In this document: positions 20,090 to 28,362 of the stretch, piece after piece
Numbering within the stretch: position 1 is the stretch's first letter
How the letters are laid out: each line of letters begins with the position of its first letter
NCBI RefSeq assembly: GCF_900269665.1
Contig: NZ_LT985361.1
Coordinates: 7,309,918 to 7,373,917, forward strand
Length of the DNA stretch: 64,000 nucleotides
Reading direction: 5' to 3'
Source of the DNA: Nocardia suismassiliense
GTDB taxonomy: Bacteria > Actinomycetota > Actinomycetes > Mycobacteriales > Mycobacteriaceae
Notes under the pieces: model-generated
What the model was told of the DNA's origin: nothing
Seen by the model: the letters and a program-made list of their open reading frames with translations, nothing else
The model's database searches: none
Position numbers and translations under genes: made by a program

Positions 20090-20644
20090 ATGGGTGCCAA
20101 GGGAACCGAGACGCGCGGCAAGCTGATCGACGCCACCCGCGGACTGGTGGAGAAGCACGGATACTTCGGCGCCGGCCTCAACCAGATCATCGAGACCAGC
20201 GGCGCACCGCGCGGTTCGCTGTACTTTCACTTCCCCGGCGGCAAGGACCAACTCGTCGCGGCGGCCGTCGCACAGTCCGGAAATGAGATCACCGCGCTGA
20301 TCGACGCGGTCGCGCCCGGCGACACCGCGGCCGCGGCGACCAGCTTGCTCGCCGCTTTCGGTGATCGGCTGGAAGCCTCCGACTGGCACCAGGGTTGCCC
20401 GGTCGCCACGGTCACCCTCGACGTTTCCGCGGCGAACGACACGATCCAAGCCGAATGCGCCGCCGCGTACACGGCATGGGAACAGGCGCTGCGCATTCGA
20501 TTGCAGGCCGACGGCCGCTCGGACGCGGCGGACCTGGCCGCGGCGATCCTCGCCATGATCGAGGGCGCTCTGCTCTTGGCCCGTGCGCAGCGCAGCCGCG
20601 AACCGCTCGAGCGGGTGGCGCGCACGATTCGCGCGATGCTCTGA
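20090..20644 (+). CDS. TetR-family regulator of the SDR-hydrolase gene
   Basis: 184-residue repressor. The N-terminal HTH is typical (TRGKLIDATRGLVEKHGYFG, then IETSGAPRGSLYFHFPGGKDQL, the LYFHF helix being the YcdC/AcnR-like type), and the C-terminal domain resembles the TetR_C family of LmrA/YxaF-like regulators. The start is set by the leaderless -10 position and by HTH spacing. Identical TAGACCGGTCT-type palindromes occur at its own promoter and just before the downstream gene (68-bp gap), so it very likely controls both. Confidence 0.9.
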   Translation: MGAKGTETRGKLIDATRGLVEKHGYFGAGLNQIIETSGAPRGSLYFHFPGGKDQLVAAAVAQSGNEITALIDAVAPGDTAAAATSLLAAFGDRLEASDWHQGCPVATVTLDVSAANDTIQAECAAAYTAWEQALRIRLQADGRSDAADLAAAILAMIEGALLLARAQRSREPLERVARTIRAML

Positions 20645-20686
20645 TCCGGCGTTATGCCAAAGGTTTTCGCAGGTCTACAGAATATG

Positions 20687-20698
20687 TAGACCGGTCTA
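20687..20698 (+). promoter_or_regulatory. TetR operator before the SDR-hydrolase gene
   Basis: The perfect 12-bp palindrome TAGACCGGTCTA lies 15 bp before the start codon, next to the AAGGAGAG ribosome site. Its core matches the operator at 20068-20077. Confidence 0.7.
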
Positions 20699-20712
20699 TT
20701 AAGGAGAGATCT

Positions 20713-22419
20713 ATGACCGCCAGCCTCGTTGTCGGCGCCGCCGGGTTCATCGGCCGCGCCGTGGTCGAACAGCTGCTGAAGCAAGGGGGAACCGTCACGG
20801 CCGCGCTGCGGCCGGGAAGCGAGAAACGACTCGCCGCATGGCTGGAGTCACGCGCCGTCGACCAGACCCGGCTCCGCGTCGTGCCTTGTGACATCACCGC
20901 GAAAGATCTAGGCCTGCCTGCCGATCTCGACACCTCCGGCATCCACGACGTCTATAACTGTGCGGCGCGTTTCGCTTTCGGCCTCGACAAGGACGACGCG
21001 TACGCGGTGAACGTGACCGGCGCGCTCAACGTGCTCGACTGGGCGGCGGAGCTGCCTGCCCTGCGGCGCGTCGTGCACATCACCGGCTATCGCGTCACCG
21101 TCGAGGACTCCGGCGAACAGCGCTACGAGCGTGGGGCTTACGAGGCCTCAAAGGTCGAGTCCGACCCGATGCTGCGGCGACGGGCAGCCGAGCGCGGCAT
21201 ACCGCTCACCATCGCCAACCCGAGCAGCGTGCTCGGCCCCGGCCAATACGTCGGGCTCGCAAGCATTGTCGCGGACCTGTGGCACGGCAGGCTCGCGGCG
21301 ATCCCCGGCGGTCGCGAAACCTTCCTTCCGATAGTCGATCTGGACTACTTCGCGACCTTCCTGACCGCCCTGCCAAGTCAGGACGACACGGTGGGCCGAT
21401 CCTTCACAGTGCTCGATCCCCGAACCCCGGTGCTGCCGGACCTGATTCGGCTGCTCGCGCGACATCTGGGGGTGCGCGCGCCGCGCTTCTCGATTCCGGT
21501 CAGTGTTATCCAGAAGCTACCGCGGGCGCTCACCGGTGCCGATCCCGAGTCACTGCCGTTCATCGCCGACGACCGTTACGACACCTCAGCAGCGGACGAG
21601 GTCGCACGACGGGCCGGAATCACCATGCCGCACACCGAGACCGTGCTGCGGACCTGGGCCGATCATCTGGTGTCGAGCCGGTTCGGCGCCGTCGAAGCGG
21701 ATCCGACCGCCGGATTCGTCGACGGCACTTGGGTTTCCGGGGATCGGGAGAATCCCGCGTATGTGCTGTTGCACGGACTGCCCCTCGACGGCGACTCCTG
21801 GTGGGCGGTGCGGTCGGCGCTCGAAGCGCCGAGCCTGGTCGCCGACCTGCCCGGCCTCGGACGGTCGGTACCGGGCGACATCGATGACGTGCTACCGCGA
21901 TTGATGAGTTCCGTGCGCAGTCGTCCGGTGCTGGTCGGTCATTCGCTCGGCTGCGGTCCGGTGCTGCGGTACGCGGCGGCGCATCCGGATCGCGTCTCCG
22001 GTGTTGTCCTGGTGTCGCCCGCGTTTCTACAGCAGCCGACCGGTTGGCTGCTGCGCTCTCCGCTGACCGCGGTGGCGTTGCGGCGAATGTCGACCGCCGC
22101 CTTGGCAGCTCGGCTGGGTATCCCCGTCGGCGCGGCGACCGACGCGGCCGCCAACCTGCGGCGGCCAGGGGTGGCAGCGCGTACGGTCGCTGCGCTCCGA
22201 CGGGCGAGCGCACCCGCTAGGCAACACGAGTTGACGGAACTGCTCGCGGGGATCACCGTGCCGGTGCGGATCGTCGTCGGGGCCGCAGACCCGCTCTCGG
22301 TGGCCGTGCCGCGTGAGCCGATCGTCATCGAGGGCACCGGCCACTACCCACAGTTGACTCATCCGGACCGGGTCGCGGCCGAGCTCGCCCGGTCGGCCGT
22401 CGGCGCACGGGCACGCTGA
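20713..22419 (+). CDS. Fused NAD-dependent epimerase/reductase and alpha/beta-hydrolase
   Basis: Two enzymes in one 568-residue chain. Residues 1 to ~320 are an extended SDR: the nucleotide motif GAAGFIG (8-14) and the catalytic pair Y143 and K147 in YEASK. Residues ~335-568 are an alpha/beta-hydrolase: LLHGLPLDG (oxyanion region), nucleophile S411 in GHSLG, D526 in GAADP and H544 in GTGHYPQ, so both active sites look intact. Start chosen after the AAGGAGAG ribosome site at 20701. Controlled by the upstream TetR through a shared palindrome. The substrate is unknown; an SDR plus hydrolase pair recalls OleD/OleB-type head-to-head lipid chemistry or ester/lactone degradation, but nothing here proves either. 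A terminator follows directly. Confidence 0.85.
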   Translation: MTASLVVGAAGFIGRAVVEQLLKQGGTVTAALRPGSEKRLAAWLESRAVDQTRLRVVPCDITAKDLGLPADLDTSGIHDVYNCAARFAFGLDKDDAYAVNVTGALNVLDWAAELPALRRVVHITGYRVTVEDSGEQRYERGAYEASKVESDPMLRRRAAERGIPLTIANPSSVLGPGQYVGLASIVADLWHGRLAAIPGGRETFLPIVDLDYFATFLTALPSQDDTVGRSFTVLDPRTPVLPDLIRLLARHLGVRAPRFSIPVSVIQKLPRALTGADPESLPFIADDRYDTSAADEVARRAGITMPHTETVLRTWADHLVSSRFGAVEADPTAGFVDGTWVSGDRENPAYVLLHGLPLDGDSWWAVRSALEAPSLVADLPGLGRSVPGDIDDVLPRLMSSVRSRPVLVGHSLGCGPVLRYAAAHPDRVSGVVLVSPAFLQQPTGWLLRSPLTAVALRRMSTAALAARLGIPVGAATDAAANLRRPGVAARTVAALRRASAPARQHELTELLAGITVPVRIVVGAADPLSVAVPREPIVIEGTGHYPQLTHPDRVAAELARSAVGARAR

Positions 22420-22428
22420 CAGCACGAG

Positions 22429-22461
22429 GAGGGCCCCGCACCACTGGGGTGCGGGGCCCTC
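22429..22461. terminator. Bidirectional terminator
   Basis: A long hairpin (GAGGGCCCCGCACC paired with GGTGCGGGGCCCTC) begins 10 bp after the SDR-hydrolase stop. It is also 58 bp beyond the stop of the convergent 39-residue peptide gene, so it can end both transcripts. Confidence 0.85.
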
Positions 22462-22518
22462 TCCGGAATCGCGCTCAGTGGCGCGAGACCCGGTCGATTA
22501 CTCGACCATCACGTTGAT

Positions 22519-22638
22519 TCAGCGGCCGCCGAAGGATCCCGTCCACAGGGTGTTGACGATTCCGTGGAGAGCGGCACCGAAGGTGTCCAGGAAACCGCCC
22601 AGGGCAGCGCTACCGGTGTCGATGATAACGGGGATCAT
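22519..22638 (-). CDS. 39-residue amphipathic peptide
   Basis: Short gene on the minus strand. Its ATG is preceded by GAAGAGG at a good distance (8 bp), the frame runs 39 codons to TGA, and a terminator hairpin follows. The peptide starts MIPVIIDTGSAALGGFLDTF and ends in NTLWTGSFGGR. Small and hydrophobic residues alternate with polar ones, so residues ~10-32 could form an amphipathic helix; there is no signal peptide. Not recognised. Size and character recall the short corynebacterial PorA/PorH outer-membrane porins or other membrane-active peptides, but this is analogy only. No neighbour suggests a role. Confidence 0.6.
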   Translation of the reverse strand: MIPVIIDTGSAALGGFLDTFGAALHGIVNTLWTGSFGGR

Positions 22639-23096
22639 TTAAATACCTCTTCGTTGAAAGACCATCCAGTTGTACTGGCTGACACAAGGCACATCGGCGT
22701 CTCGACAAAGTCGGTTACCAATTTTCGCTATTTAGTGATGCAGGTTACAGTCACATCACGAAGAACACCTGGTCAGGTGACCATTTGGGGTTGCCGCCCG
22801 GAGAACCATGGGCTTGACCACGTCGTATGCATCGACACCTACGCACGGAGATGGCTACAGCGGTAAACATGACGATCTTCTAAGAAATCGATGGGACCCG
22901 AATAAGAGGGGCATTCGAACTCGGACATTCCCGACAAGTAAGACGGTTGCGCAATACGTTGTAACAAGTGCTCGAATTCCTCGATTGCTCTCACTAGAAG
23001 CACTCTTATGCGCCTCGCGAACAACAGCATCCAGCTGCCGAATCAGCCCTGGATAAACCTGGCGCGCAATACCGTTCGCCGCCTCCGCAATACCGC
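22639..23096. other. Gene-poor, lower-GC stretch
   Basis: About 460 bp, visibly richer in A/T than the surroundings, upstream of the 39-residue peptide gene and downstream of the LysR gene. Minus-strand frames here contain peptide-like stretches, but no convincing start, ribosome site or recognisable family. It should contain the promoter for the peptide gene and may hold decayed coding sequence. Confidence 0.4.
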
Positions 23097-23984
23097 TCAG
23101 CCTGCCGCTGCGACGGCCCGCGAAAATGCCCGTACCCGGGTGGTTTCCCGGTTGCGATGCCAGACCAGCCCGAGCCGGGAGTGCGCCAACCCGGTCACCG
23201 GCACGAAGCGCACCGCCGGCCGGTCGTGGTACACGGCGGTCGGATGGCACAGCAGCATCGCACCCTGACCGGCCGCCACCAACTCGATCCCCTCCCGCAG
23301 GGTGGCGACGCCCGGACCCGCCGGCACCGGCCGACCGCCCGGTGTGACATCCAGCGACTGCGCGCGCCGCCAGTACTGCGGTGCGGGTCCGCGCACACCG
23401 ATCAACGCGAACTCTGCGAGATCTTCCGGCGACAAGCTGGCTCGCGCCGCCAGCGGGTGCTCGTTGTGCACCGCCAACATCTGCGGCTGCTCCGAAAACA
23501 CCTGCCCGAGAACGAGATCGCTCTCCCCCATCGGCAGCAGCACCACCGCGATATCGACCTCGCCGCGCTGCACCGGACCGAACGGGTCGGCCAGCGGAAT
23601 CTCGATCACCTCGGTGCCGCAGTGCGGGAATCGGCGCGCGAACAGCGCGAGAGCGTCCGTCAGATTCTCGCTGGTCGAGCCCTGAAAACCGATGCGCAGC
23701 ACACCTTCCATGCCGCGCGCAGCGGCTCGGACACCGTCTACCGTCGCACGCAGCGCGGCATACGCGGGCTGCAGGTCGGCGAGGAAGTCCGCGCCCAGCG
23801 GGGTGAGCGCGACCTTGCGACTGGTGCGCTCGATCAACCGCGCGCCCACCCGGTGCTCCAGCGCGCGCAGCAGTTGACTGACCCGGCCCTGCGAGACGTA
23901 CAGCCGTTCACCCGCCCGCCCGAAGTGCAGTTCCTCGGCGAGTACCAGGAAAGCCTCGAGCTCGCGCACCTCCAAGCCGCTCAT
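23097..23984 (-). CDS. LysR-family regulator
   Basis: 295-residue LTTR. The N-terminal winged helix reads MSGLEVRELEAFLVLAEELH, with GRVSQLLRALEHRVGARLIE as recognition region; the C-terminal periplasmic-binding-like effector domain is complete. It diverges from the MFS gene at 24121 across a 136-bp gap that contains CTCAT-N6-ATGAG, a typical LysR box with T-N11-A-like dyad. Control of the exporter is the likely role. Immediately upstream of the start is a copy of the start-proximal dispersed element. Confidence 0.9.
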   Translation of the reverse strand: MSGLEVRELEAFLVLAEELHFGRAGERLYVSQGRVSQLLRALEHRVGARLIERTSRKVALTPLGADFLADLQPAYAALRATVDGVRAAARGMEGVLRIGFQGSTSENLTDALALFARRFPHCGTEVIEIPLADPFGPVQRGEVDIAVVLLPMGESDLVLGQVFSEQPQMLAVHNEHPLAARASLSPEDLAEFALIGVRGPAPQYWRRAQSLDVTPGGRPVPAGPGVATLREGIELVAAGQGAMLLCHPTAVYHDRPAVRFVPVTGLAHSRLGLVWHRNRETTRVRAFSRAVAAAG

Positions 23985-23991
23985 GAACGCG

Positions 23992-24028
23992 CCTCGCTAG
24001 CGATCGGCTCCGTCATGCGCTCGCTCAT
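23992..24028 (-). repeat. Start-proximal dispersed element, copy 2 (LysR gene)
   Basis: On the minus strand ATGAGCGAGCGCATGAC leads into GGAGCCGATCGCTAGCGAGG (24011 down to 23992), ending 7 bp before the LysR ATG. The second motif matches the ilvN copy in 19 of 20 positions and the ppk copy closely. Confidence 0.6.
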
Positions 24029-24059
24029 CGGCTTCCCTCTCCACCGTCGATTAGTCCAG

Positions 24060-24075
24060 CTCATAGAACGATGAG
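24060..24075. promoter_or_regulatory. Candidate LysR box
   Basis: CTCATAGAACGATGAG is an inverted repeat with 5-bp arms around a 6-bp centre in the divergent LysR/MFS promoter region. It lies 45 bp before the MFS start. Confidence 0.45.
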
Positions 24076-24120
24076 ACCTTCGCCGTTGTTTCCACCAGGC
24101 CTGATCAGTTGGCTGGAGTC

Positions 24121-25332
24121 ATGACACAGGTTGAGGAAATCGCGAGTTCGGCACCGGCAGCGCGCGATTCGGCATTGCGCGGCTGGCTCGGCGTCGGTGC
24201 CGTGACCGGGGCCACGTTCACGGTCGTCACCTCGGAGATGCTCCCGGTCGGGTTGCTCACTCCGATCAGCGCGACATTGCGGGTCAGCGAGGGTGCGGCG
24301 GGCCTTTCGCTGACGGCCACCGGCCTGGTCGCCGCGCTGTCCGCACCGTTGATCACCGCCGCGCTCGGGCGCACCGACCGCAGGCTCGTGCTCTGCGCGC
24401 TACTCGCGGTGCTGACGGTGGGCAATGTCGGCGCGGCGTGGGCACCGAATTTCGCGGTCATGATGGGGGCCAGGGTGCTGGTCGGCGTCGGGATCGGCGG
24501 CGTGTGGGCGATCGCGGCGAGCATGGCGGCGCGCCTGGTCCCGCCGAAGTCGGTCGGTACCGCTACCGCGCTCGTGTACAGCGGCGTCGCGGTGGCCTCG
24601 GTGATCGGCGTCCCCGCCGGGACCTACATCGGCGCACTCGCCGGATGGCGCGCGGCGTTTCTCGTCATCGCCGGGCTTGCGGTGGTCCTGCTGGTCGCGA
24701 TCGCCGTGCTACTTCCGAGATTGGCTGCCACGCAAGCGGTTCCGCTTCGGGACACCCTGCGATTGACGCGAGAACCGCAGTTACGCACGGCATTGCTGGT
24801 CGTCGCGTTCCTGGTGACCGGCCACTTCGCCGCCTACACCTACATCCGCCCACTGCTGGAGAAGGTGACCGGCATCGGCGCGAGCGCCATCGGCACCCTG
24901 CTCCTGGTGTACGGAATCGCCGGTGTCCTCGGCAATTTCGGTTCGGGCGCCGCGGGTGTGCGCAGCCCGCGGCGGACGCTGATCACGATCGGCATCCCGC
25001 TGGCGGTCACCGTGCTGCTGATACCGGCACTGGGCGGTTCGCTGTGGCTCGCGGTCGTGCTGATGGTGGTGTGGGGGCTGTCTTACGGCGGGGTGTCGGT
25101 CACCTCGCAGAATTGGGCGTTCGCCGGGGCACCGGACGCACGCGAGGCGGCCTCCTCGCTCAACGCGGGTGTCTTCAACGCCGCCATCGCCCTCGGCGCG
25201 TTCGTGGGCGGGCGCTCAGCGGACGCGTTCGGCGTCACCTCCGCGATGTGGCTCGGCGGCGCGCTGGTCCTCATCGCGCTGACCATCGCCGCCGTCAGCC
25301 GCCCGGCAGCGGCCCGCGAGCTGCGCGGATAG
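24121..25332 (+). CDS. MFS exporter (DHA1-type)
   Basis: 403-residue major facilitator with 12 predicted hydrophobic segments, resembling the AraJ/Cmx/chloramphenicol-efflux branch: SEMLPVGLLTPISATL in helix 1, then ALGRTDRRLVLCALL as loop 2-3 motif A, and ARVLVGVGIGGVWAIAASMA in helix 4. The ATG at 24121 (MTQVEEIAS) has a close GGAG; a TTG 12 bp earlier is in frame but unsupported. Divergent from a LysR gene that probably controls it. The exported compound is unknown. Confidence 0.88.
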   Translation: MTQVEEIASSAPAARDSALRGWLGVGAVTGATFTVVTSEMLPVGLLTPISATLRVSEGAAGLSLTATGLVAALSAPLITAALGRTDRRLVLCALLAVLTVGNVGAAWAPNFAVMMGARVLVGVGIGGVWAIAASMAARLVPPKSVGTATALVYSGVAVASVIGVPAGTYIGALAGWRAAFLVIAGLAVVLLVAIAVLLPRLAATQAVPLRDTLRLTREPQLRTALLVVAFLVTGHFAAYTYIRPLLEKVTGIGASAIGTLLLVYGIAGVLGNFGSGAAGVRSPRRTLITIGIPLAVTVLLIPALGGSLWLAVVLMVVWGLSYGGVSVTSQNWAFAGAPDAREAASSLNAGVFNAAIALGAFVGGRSADAFGVTSAMWLGGALVLIALTIAAVSRPAAARELRG

Positions 25333-25380
25333 CCGAAAACCAGATGCGGTCGTGATCATCGGCCGCCTAGCATCGGCGGC

Positions 25381-26184
25381 ATGGCCCTGCGCGCGATCCC
25401 CGCTTCGATGGACCCGACAGTGGTCGGGTCCATCGACTTCGAGCTGGACCGGGTCGAGCGCGAGCACCGCGTCTCGGTCCGGCTCGCCATCGAAAGCGGC
25501 AGCCGCGCCTGGGGTTTCCCGTCGCCGGATTCCGACTACGACTGCCGTTTCGTCTACGTCGCGAGCCTGGATACCTACCTCTCGCCCTGGCGCACCCGCG
25601 ACGTCATCGAGACGCCGCTGACCGGGCTGCTCGACGTGAACGGCTGGGACCTGGCCAAGGCGCTGCGCCTGCTGGTCGCCGGCAATGCCGTGCTCATCGA
25701 ATGGCTGATGTCGCCGATCGTGTACCGCGGCGATACCCGATTCCGAGATGACCTGCGTGCCTTGGCCGACGAGGTCGCCGACCGCGACCGGGTGGCCCGG
25801 CACTACCTGCACCTGGGTGCCAAGCAGTGGGAGTTGTTCGACCGCAACCGATCACTGAAGAAGGTGTTCTACTCGCTGCGCCCGGCCATGGCGTTGCGCT
25901 GGCTGCGTCAGCACCCTGGCGCGGCGGTGGCGCCGATGCACCTGCCGACCCTGATGGACGAGTGCGACCTGCCCGCCGAACTCGTTGCGTCAGTGGCGGA
26001 GTTGACCGAGCTCAAGTCACGCACCCGCGAAATGGGCAGCGGGACAGTGCCTGCGCCGATCGCCGCGTTCATCGAGGCCGAATTCGACCTGGCGACAGAC
26101 GCTTTCCCGAAGACCGCGGACCCGGACCTCGACCGCGCCCGTAGCCTCACCGCGGAGTTCTTCCGCGCCGAGGCACAGCAGTAA
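25381..26184 (+). CDS. Predicted nucleotidyltransferase (YcgL/COG3541 type)
   Basis: 267 residues. The nucleotidyltransferase motif is seen in RLAIESGSRAWGFPSPDSDY, giving GS-x8-DSDYD with the metal-binding aspartates; the rest matches the COG3541 family (RDVIETPLTGLLDVNGWDLA, VLIEWLMSPIVYRGD). Members of this family are of unknown substrate and are found in RNA-repair or stress contexts in some bacteria. TAGCAT (25368-25373) lies 7 nt before the ATG, so the transcript is probably leaderless. It ends 4 bp before the convergent HxlR gene. Confidence 0.85.
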   Translation: MALRAIPASMDPTVVGSIDFELDRVEREHRVSVRLAIESGSRAWGFPSPDSDYDCRFVYVASLDTYLSPWRTRDVIETPLTGLLDVNGWDLAKALRLLVAGNAVLIEWLMSPIVYRGDTRFRDDLRALADEVADRDRVARHYLHLGAKQWELFDRNRSLKKVFYSLRPAMALRWLRQHPGAAVAPMHLPTLMDECDLPAELVASVAELTELKSRTREMGSGTVPAPIAAFIEAEFDLATDAFPKTADPDLDRARSLTAEFFRAEAQQ

Positions 26185-26188
26185 CCGC

Positions 26189-26683
26189 TCACGATTCGGC
26201 GACGGCCGCCGCGTACGCCTGGGCAAGCCGGTGCGTGGCGGTCGGCCGATCCTGGTCCGGACGGGGGATCCCCAAGTGGGACTCCCGAAGTTCAGCCATG
26301 AACTCCGCCCACAGCTCCGGCCCGCCCTCCGCCAGTAGCTCGGCTCGCACCCGCAGTCGCTTTGTGGTCGGCCGGTGCCGCAACCCCCAGGCCCCGAGTT
26401 GCGCCATGATCGGTACGAGCTGGATGGCAGGCTCGGTCAGCCGGTACTCGACCTTCTGACCAGGCCTGCTGTCCGCTCGACTGAGCATGCCCGCCGCGAC
26501 CAGCCGTTTGAGGCGGTCGGCCAGGATGTTCGAGGCGATGCCCTCCTCCGAGCCGGCCAGCAGTTCCCGGAAATAGCGCCGGTTGCCGAACATCACGTCG
26601 CGCAGCACCAGCAGGGTCCACCGATCGCCGATCACTTCGATCGTCGCGTTGATCGGGCAGCCCGAGCGTCCCTCATCGCGCAT
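26189..26683 (-). CDS. HxlR-family regulator
   Basis: 164-residue winged-helix regulator. HxlR features are the N-terminal cysteine in GRSGCPINATIEVIGDRWTL, the helix LVLRDVMFGNRRYFRELL, and EEGIASNILADRLKRLVAAG as recognition helix. The conserved cysteine is a redox or electrophile sensor in several family members. A start giving MRDEGRSGC is supported by AGGAG upstream. It diverges from the reductase gene at 26800; TTGCA-type repeats in the gap are its likely operators. Confidence 0.9.
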   Translation of the reverse strand: MRDEGRSGCPINATIEVIGDRWTLLVLRDVMFGNRRYFRELLAGSEEGIASNILADRLKRLVAAGMLSRADSRPGQKVEYRLTEPAIQLVPIMAQLGAWGLRHRPTTKRLRVRAELLAEGGPELWAEFMAELRESHLGIPRPDQDRPTATHRLAQAYAAAVAES

Positions 26684-26719
26684 CCACCGCTCCTTCTCCG
26701 CAAAACCGAGTCGAACATC

Positions 26720-26780
26720 TGCTTGCAATATACAACCAGTTACCCGTAATCTGACCCCAAGCGATTGCAAACTGCAAGCA
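26720..26780. promoter_or_regulatory. Candidate HxlR operators
   Basis: The divergent promoter gap holds TGCTTGCAATA at 26720-26730 and the dyad TTGCAAACTGCAAG at 26765-26778, both built from TTGCA/TGCAA half sites. They lie between the HxlR and reductase starts, as expected for autoregulation and control of the neighbour. Confidence 0.45.
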
Positions 26781-26799
26781 CTATAGAAAGACTGACACC

Positions 26800-27441
26800 A
26801 TGGCGAAGCTGCACGTGCGCAACCTGGCGATCTCCCTCGACGGCTACGTCGCCGGACCGAACCAGAGCGCGGACAACCCGCTCGGCGAAGGCGGCACGAG
26901 CCTGCACGAGTGGGTCTTCGCCACGCAGACCGGTCGCACCTGGTTCGGCGACGAGGGCGGCGAGACCGGTGTCGATGACGATTTCGTCAAGGCGGGCGAG
27001 GTCGGCATCGGCGCAACCATCATGGGCCGCAACATGTTCGGGCCGATCCGCGGCACGTGGCCGGACGAGGAGTGGAAGGGCTGGTGGGGCGACAACCCGC
27101 CGTACCACCACGACACCTTCGTGATGACCCATCACCCGCGGCCTTCGCTGCCGATGGCGGGCGGGACCACGTTCCACTTCGTGAACGACACCCCGGAAGA
27201 AGTGCTGAAGCAGGCAGTCGAGGCAGCCGATGGCAAGGACGTCCGGCTGGGCGGCGGATCATCGGTCGTGCGCCAGTTCCTGCAGGCGGGTCTGGTCGAC
27301 GAGCTGCACCTGGCCGTCGTGCCGATCCTGCTCGGCGGCGGCGAGCGACTCTACGACGACCTCGGCACGCTGCCCGGCTACCGGGTCAGCTCGGTGGTCC
27401 GCTCCCCCGCGGTCACCCATGTGCAGTTCAGCAAGGCCTGA
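26800..27441 (+). CDS. Dihydrofolate-reductase-family (RibD C-terminal-like) protein
   Basis: 213-residue NADPH-binding reductase of the YwjB/YyaP type. The pattern is clear: LAISLDGYVAGPNQS at the N-terminus, TIMGRNMFGPIRG, DVRLGGGSSVVRQFL and VDELHLAVVPILLGGGERLY. True DHFR activity is unlikely; the physiological substrate of such proteins is unknown. It diverges from an HxlR regulator, a pairing that often marks response to electrophiles or drugs (inference). A hairpin terminator follows. Confidence 0.9.
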   Translation: MAKLHVRNLAISLDGYVAGPNQSADNPLGEGGTSLHEWVFATQTGRTWFGDEGGETGVDDDFVKAGEVGIGATIMGRNMFGPIRGTWPDEEWKGWWGDNPPYHHDTFVMTHHPRPSLPMAGGTTFHFVNDTPEEVLKQAVEAADGKDVRLGGGSSVVRQFLQAGLVDELHLAVVPILLGGGERLYDDLGTLPGYRVSSVVRSPAVTHVQFSKA

Positions 27442-27459
27442 GCAGTCCCCTGAAATGGG

Positions 27460-27494
27460 GAAAGGCCCCGCACCATGCCGGTGTGGGGCCTTTC
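27460..27494. terminator. Terminator between the reductase and cold-shock genes
   Basis: GAAAGGCCCCGCAC pairs with GTGTGGGGCCTTTC (one wobble) around a short loop. It sits between the two convergent stops and can serve both. Confidence 0.8.
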
Positions 27495-27511
27495 GAAAGC
27501 TTGGGAGCGAA

Positions 27512-27715
27512 TCAGAGGACGCGAACGTCCTGCGCCTGCGGGCCCTTCTGGCCCTGGCCGATTTCGAACTCCACGCGCTGCCCCTCATCGAGGGACCGGA
27601 AACCCGCGCCGCTAACGGCCGAGTAATGCACGAAGACGTCGGGGCCTCCGCCGTCTTGCGCGATGAAGCCGAAGCCCTTCTCGCTGTTGAACCACTTCAC
27701 AATGCCCTGAGCCAT
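27512..27715 (-). CDS. Cold-shock protein (CspA family)
   Basis: 67-residue single-domain cold-shock protein that binds single-stranded RNA/DNA. It begins MAQGIVKWFNSEKGFGFIAQ (RNP1 KGFGFI) and contains VFVHYSAVSG (RNP2 VFVHY). The start follows the family length; an upstream in-frame extension is unsupported. The 143 bp upstream are free of genes and may form a long 5' leader, common for csp genes. Confidence 0.96.
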   Translation of the reverse strand: MAQGIVKWFNSEKGFGFIAQDGGGPDVFVHYSAVSGAGFRSLDEGQRVEFEIGQGQKGPQAQDVRVL

Positions 27716-27858
27716 TTCATACTTTCTGTAGACGAGCCAGATTCTGGCAAATGGAATGCCCTGGTCTCGTAGATCAACGATGCCATGATCCGACGAATTT
27801 CTCCACATCTTCCCCCGTCAACTGTGAGCAATACAACGCTGACGTGGGGTTGTTGCCT

Positions 27859-28362
27859 TCACCTCCCATGCTCTGACAGGCCCCGATCCGGGAAAACCAC
27901 CCGAAACAGACGTTCGGGAACCTGAGCTTGTTGCCAGGCGCGTTCGTCGTCCCCCTCCGACGAATCGGCCTGTACCGCCTGCATCGCATAGTTGGCCGCA
28001 TGCACCGCGTGGCCCGCCACATGGGCGGTGGCCGCGGCATGCCCGGCCGCTCGCGCGGCGAAAGCGGCGGGTCCGGTGGTCTCGCGGGCCGCGTCGTGGG
28101 CGGCGAAGGCTGCTCGGCGCGCTTCCGGCATCGTCAGGTCGCCGCGTACCCATGCTCGGGCGGCCTCGATCGCCGCCGCCGGTCGGGGATCCTGGGGGCA
28201 GGCGCGCTCGAAAAGCGGCAGCACATGCTCGGCGCATGCGGCCGCCCACAGCGCCAACGCTGTGTGGTCGACCCTGTTGAGGGTCACCGACCCGCTCTGA
28301 TCGCCTCGGTCCGCACAGGCTTTTCCCCTTCTCGACGCAAGTGGTCGCCGATGCCGGGCCAC
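27859..28362 (-). CDS. Immunity-like protein (Imm5-type, Ala-rich helical)
   Basis: 167-residue protein from a GTG start (AAGG upstream). From residue ~32 it follows the pattern of the family annotated as putative immunity protein: DHTALALWAAACAEHVLPLF, then AIEAARAWVRGDLTMPEARR, and repeated AAHDAARETTG / AARAAGHAAATAHVAGHAVHAA helices. Such proteins protect against polymorphic toxins in some systems, but members are often orphan. No toxin gene is visible nearby. The assignment is from memory of the family pattern. Confidence 0.6.
   Translation of the reverse strand: MARHRRPLASRRGKACADRGDQSGSVTLNRVDHTALALWAAACAEHVLPLFERACPQDPRPAAAIEAARAWVRGDLTMPEARRAAFAAHDAARETTGPAAFAARAAGHAAATAHVAGHAVHAANYAMQAVQADSSEGDDERAWQQAQVPERLFRVVFPDRGLSEHGR

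Noticed and set aside
22839..23030. A 63-codon minus-strand frame after the LysR gene
   Set aside because: No ribosome site, no recognisable family, and competing protein-like stretches in another frame; too weak to call a gene.
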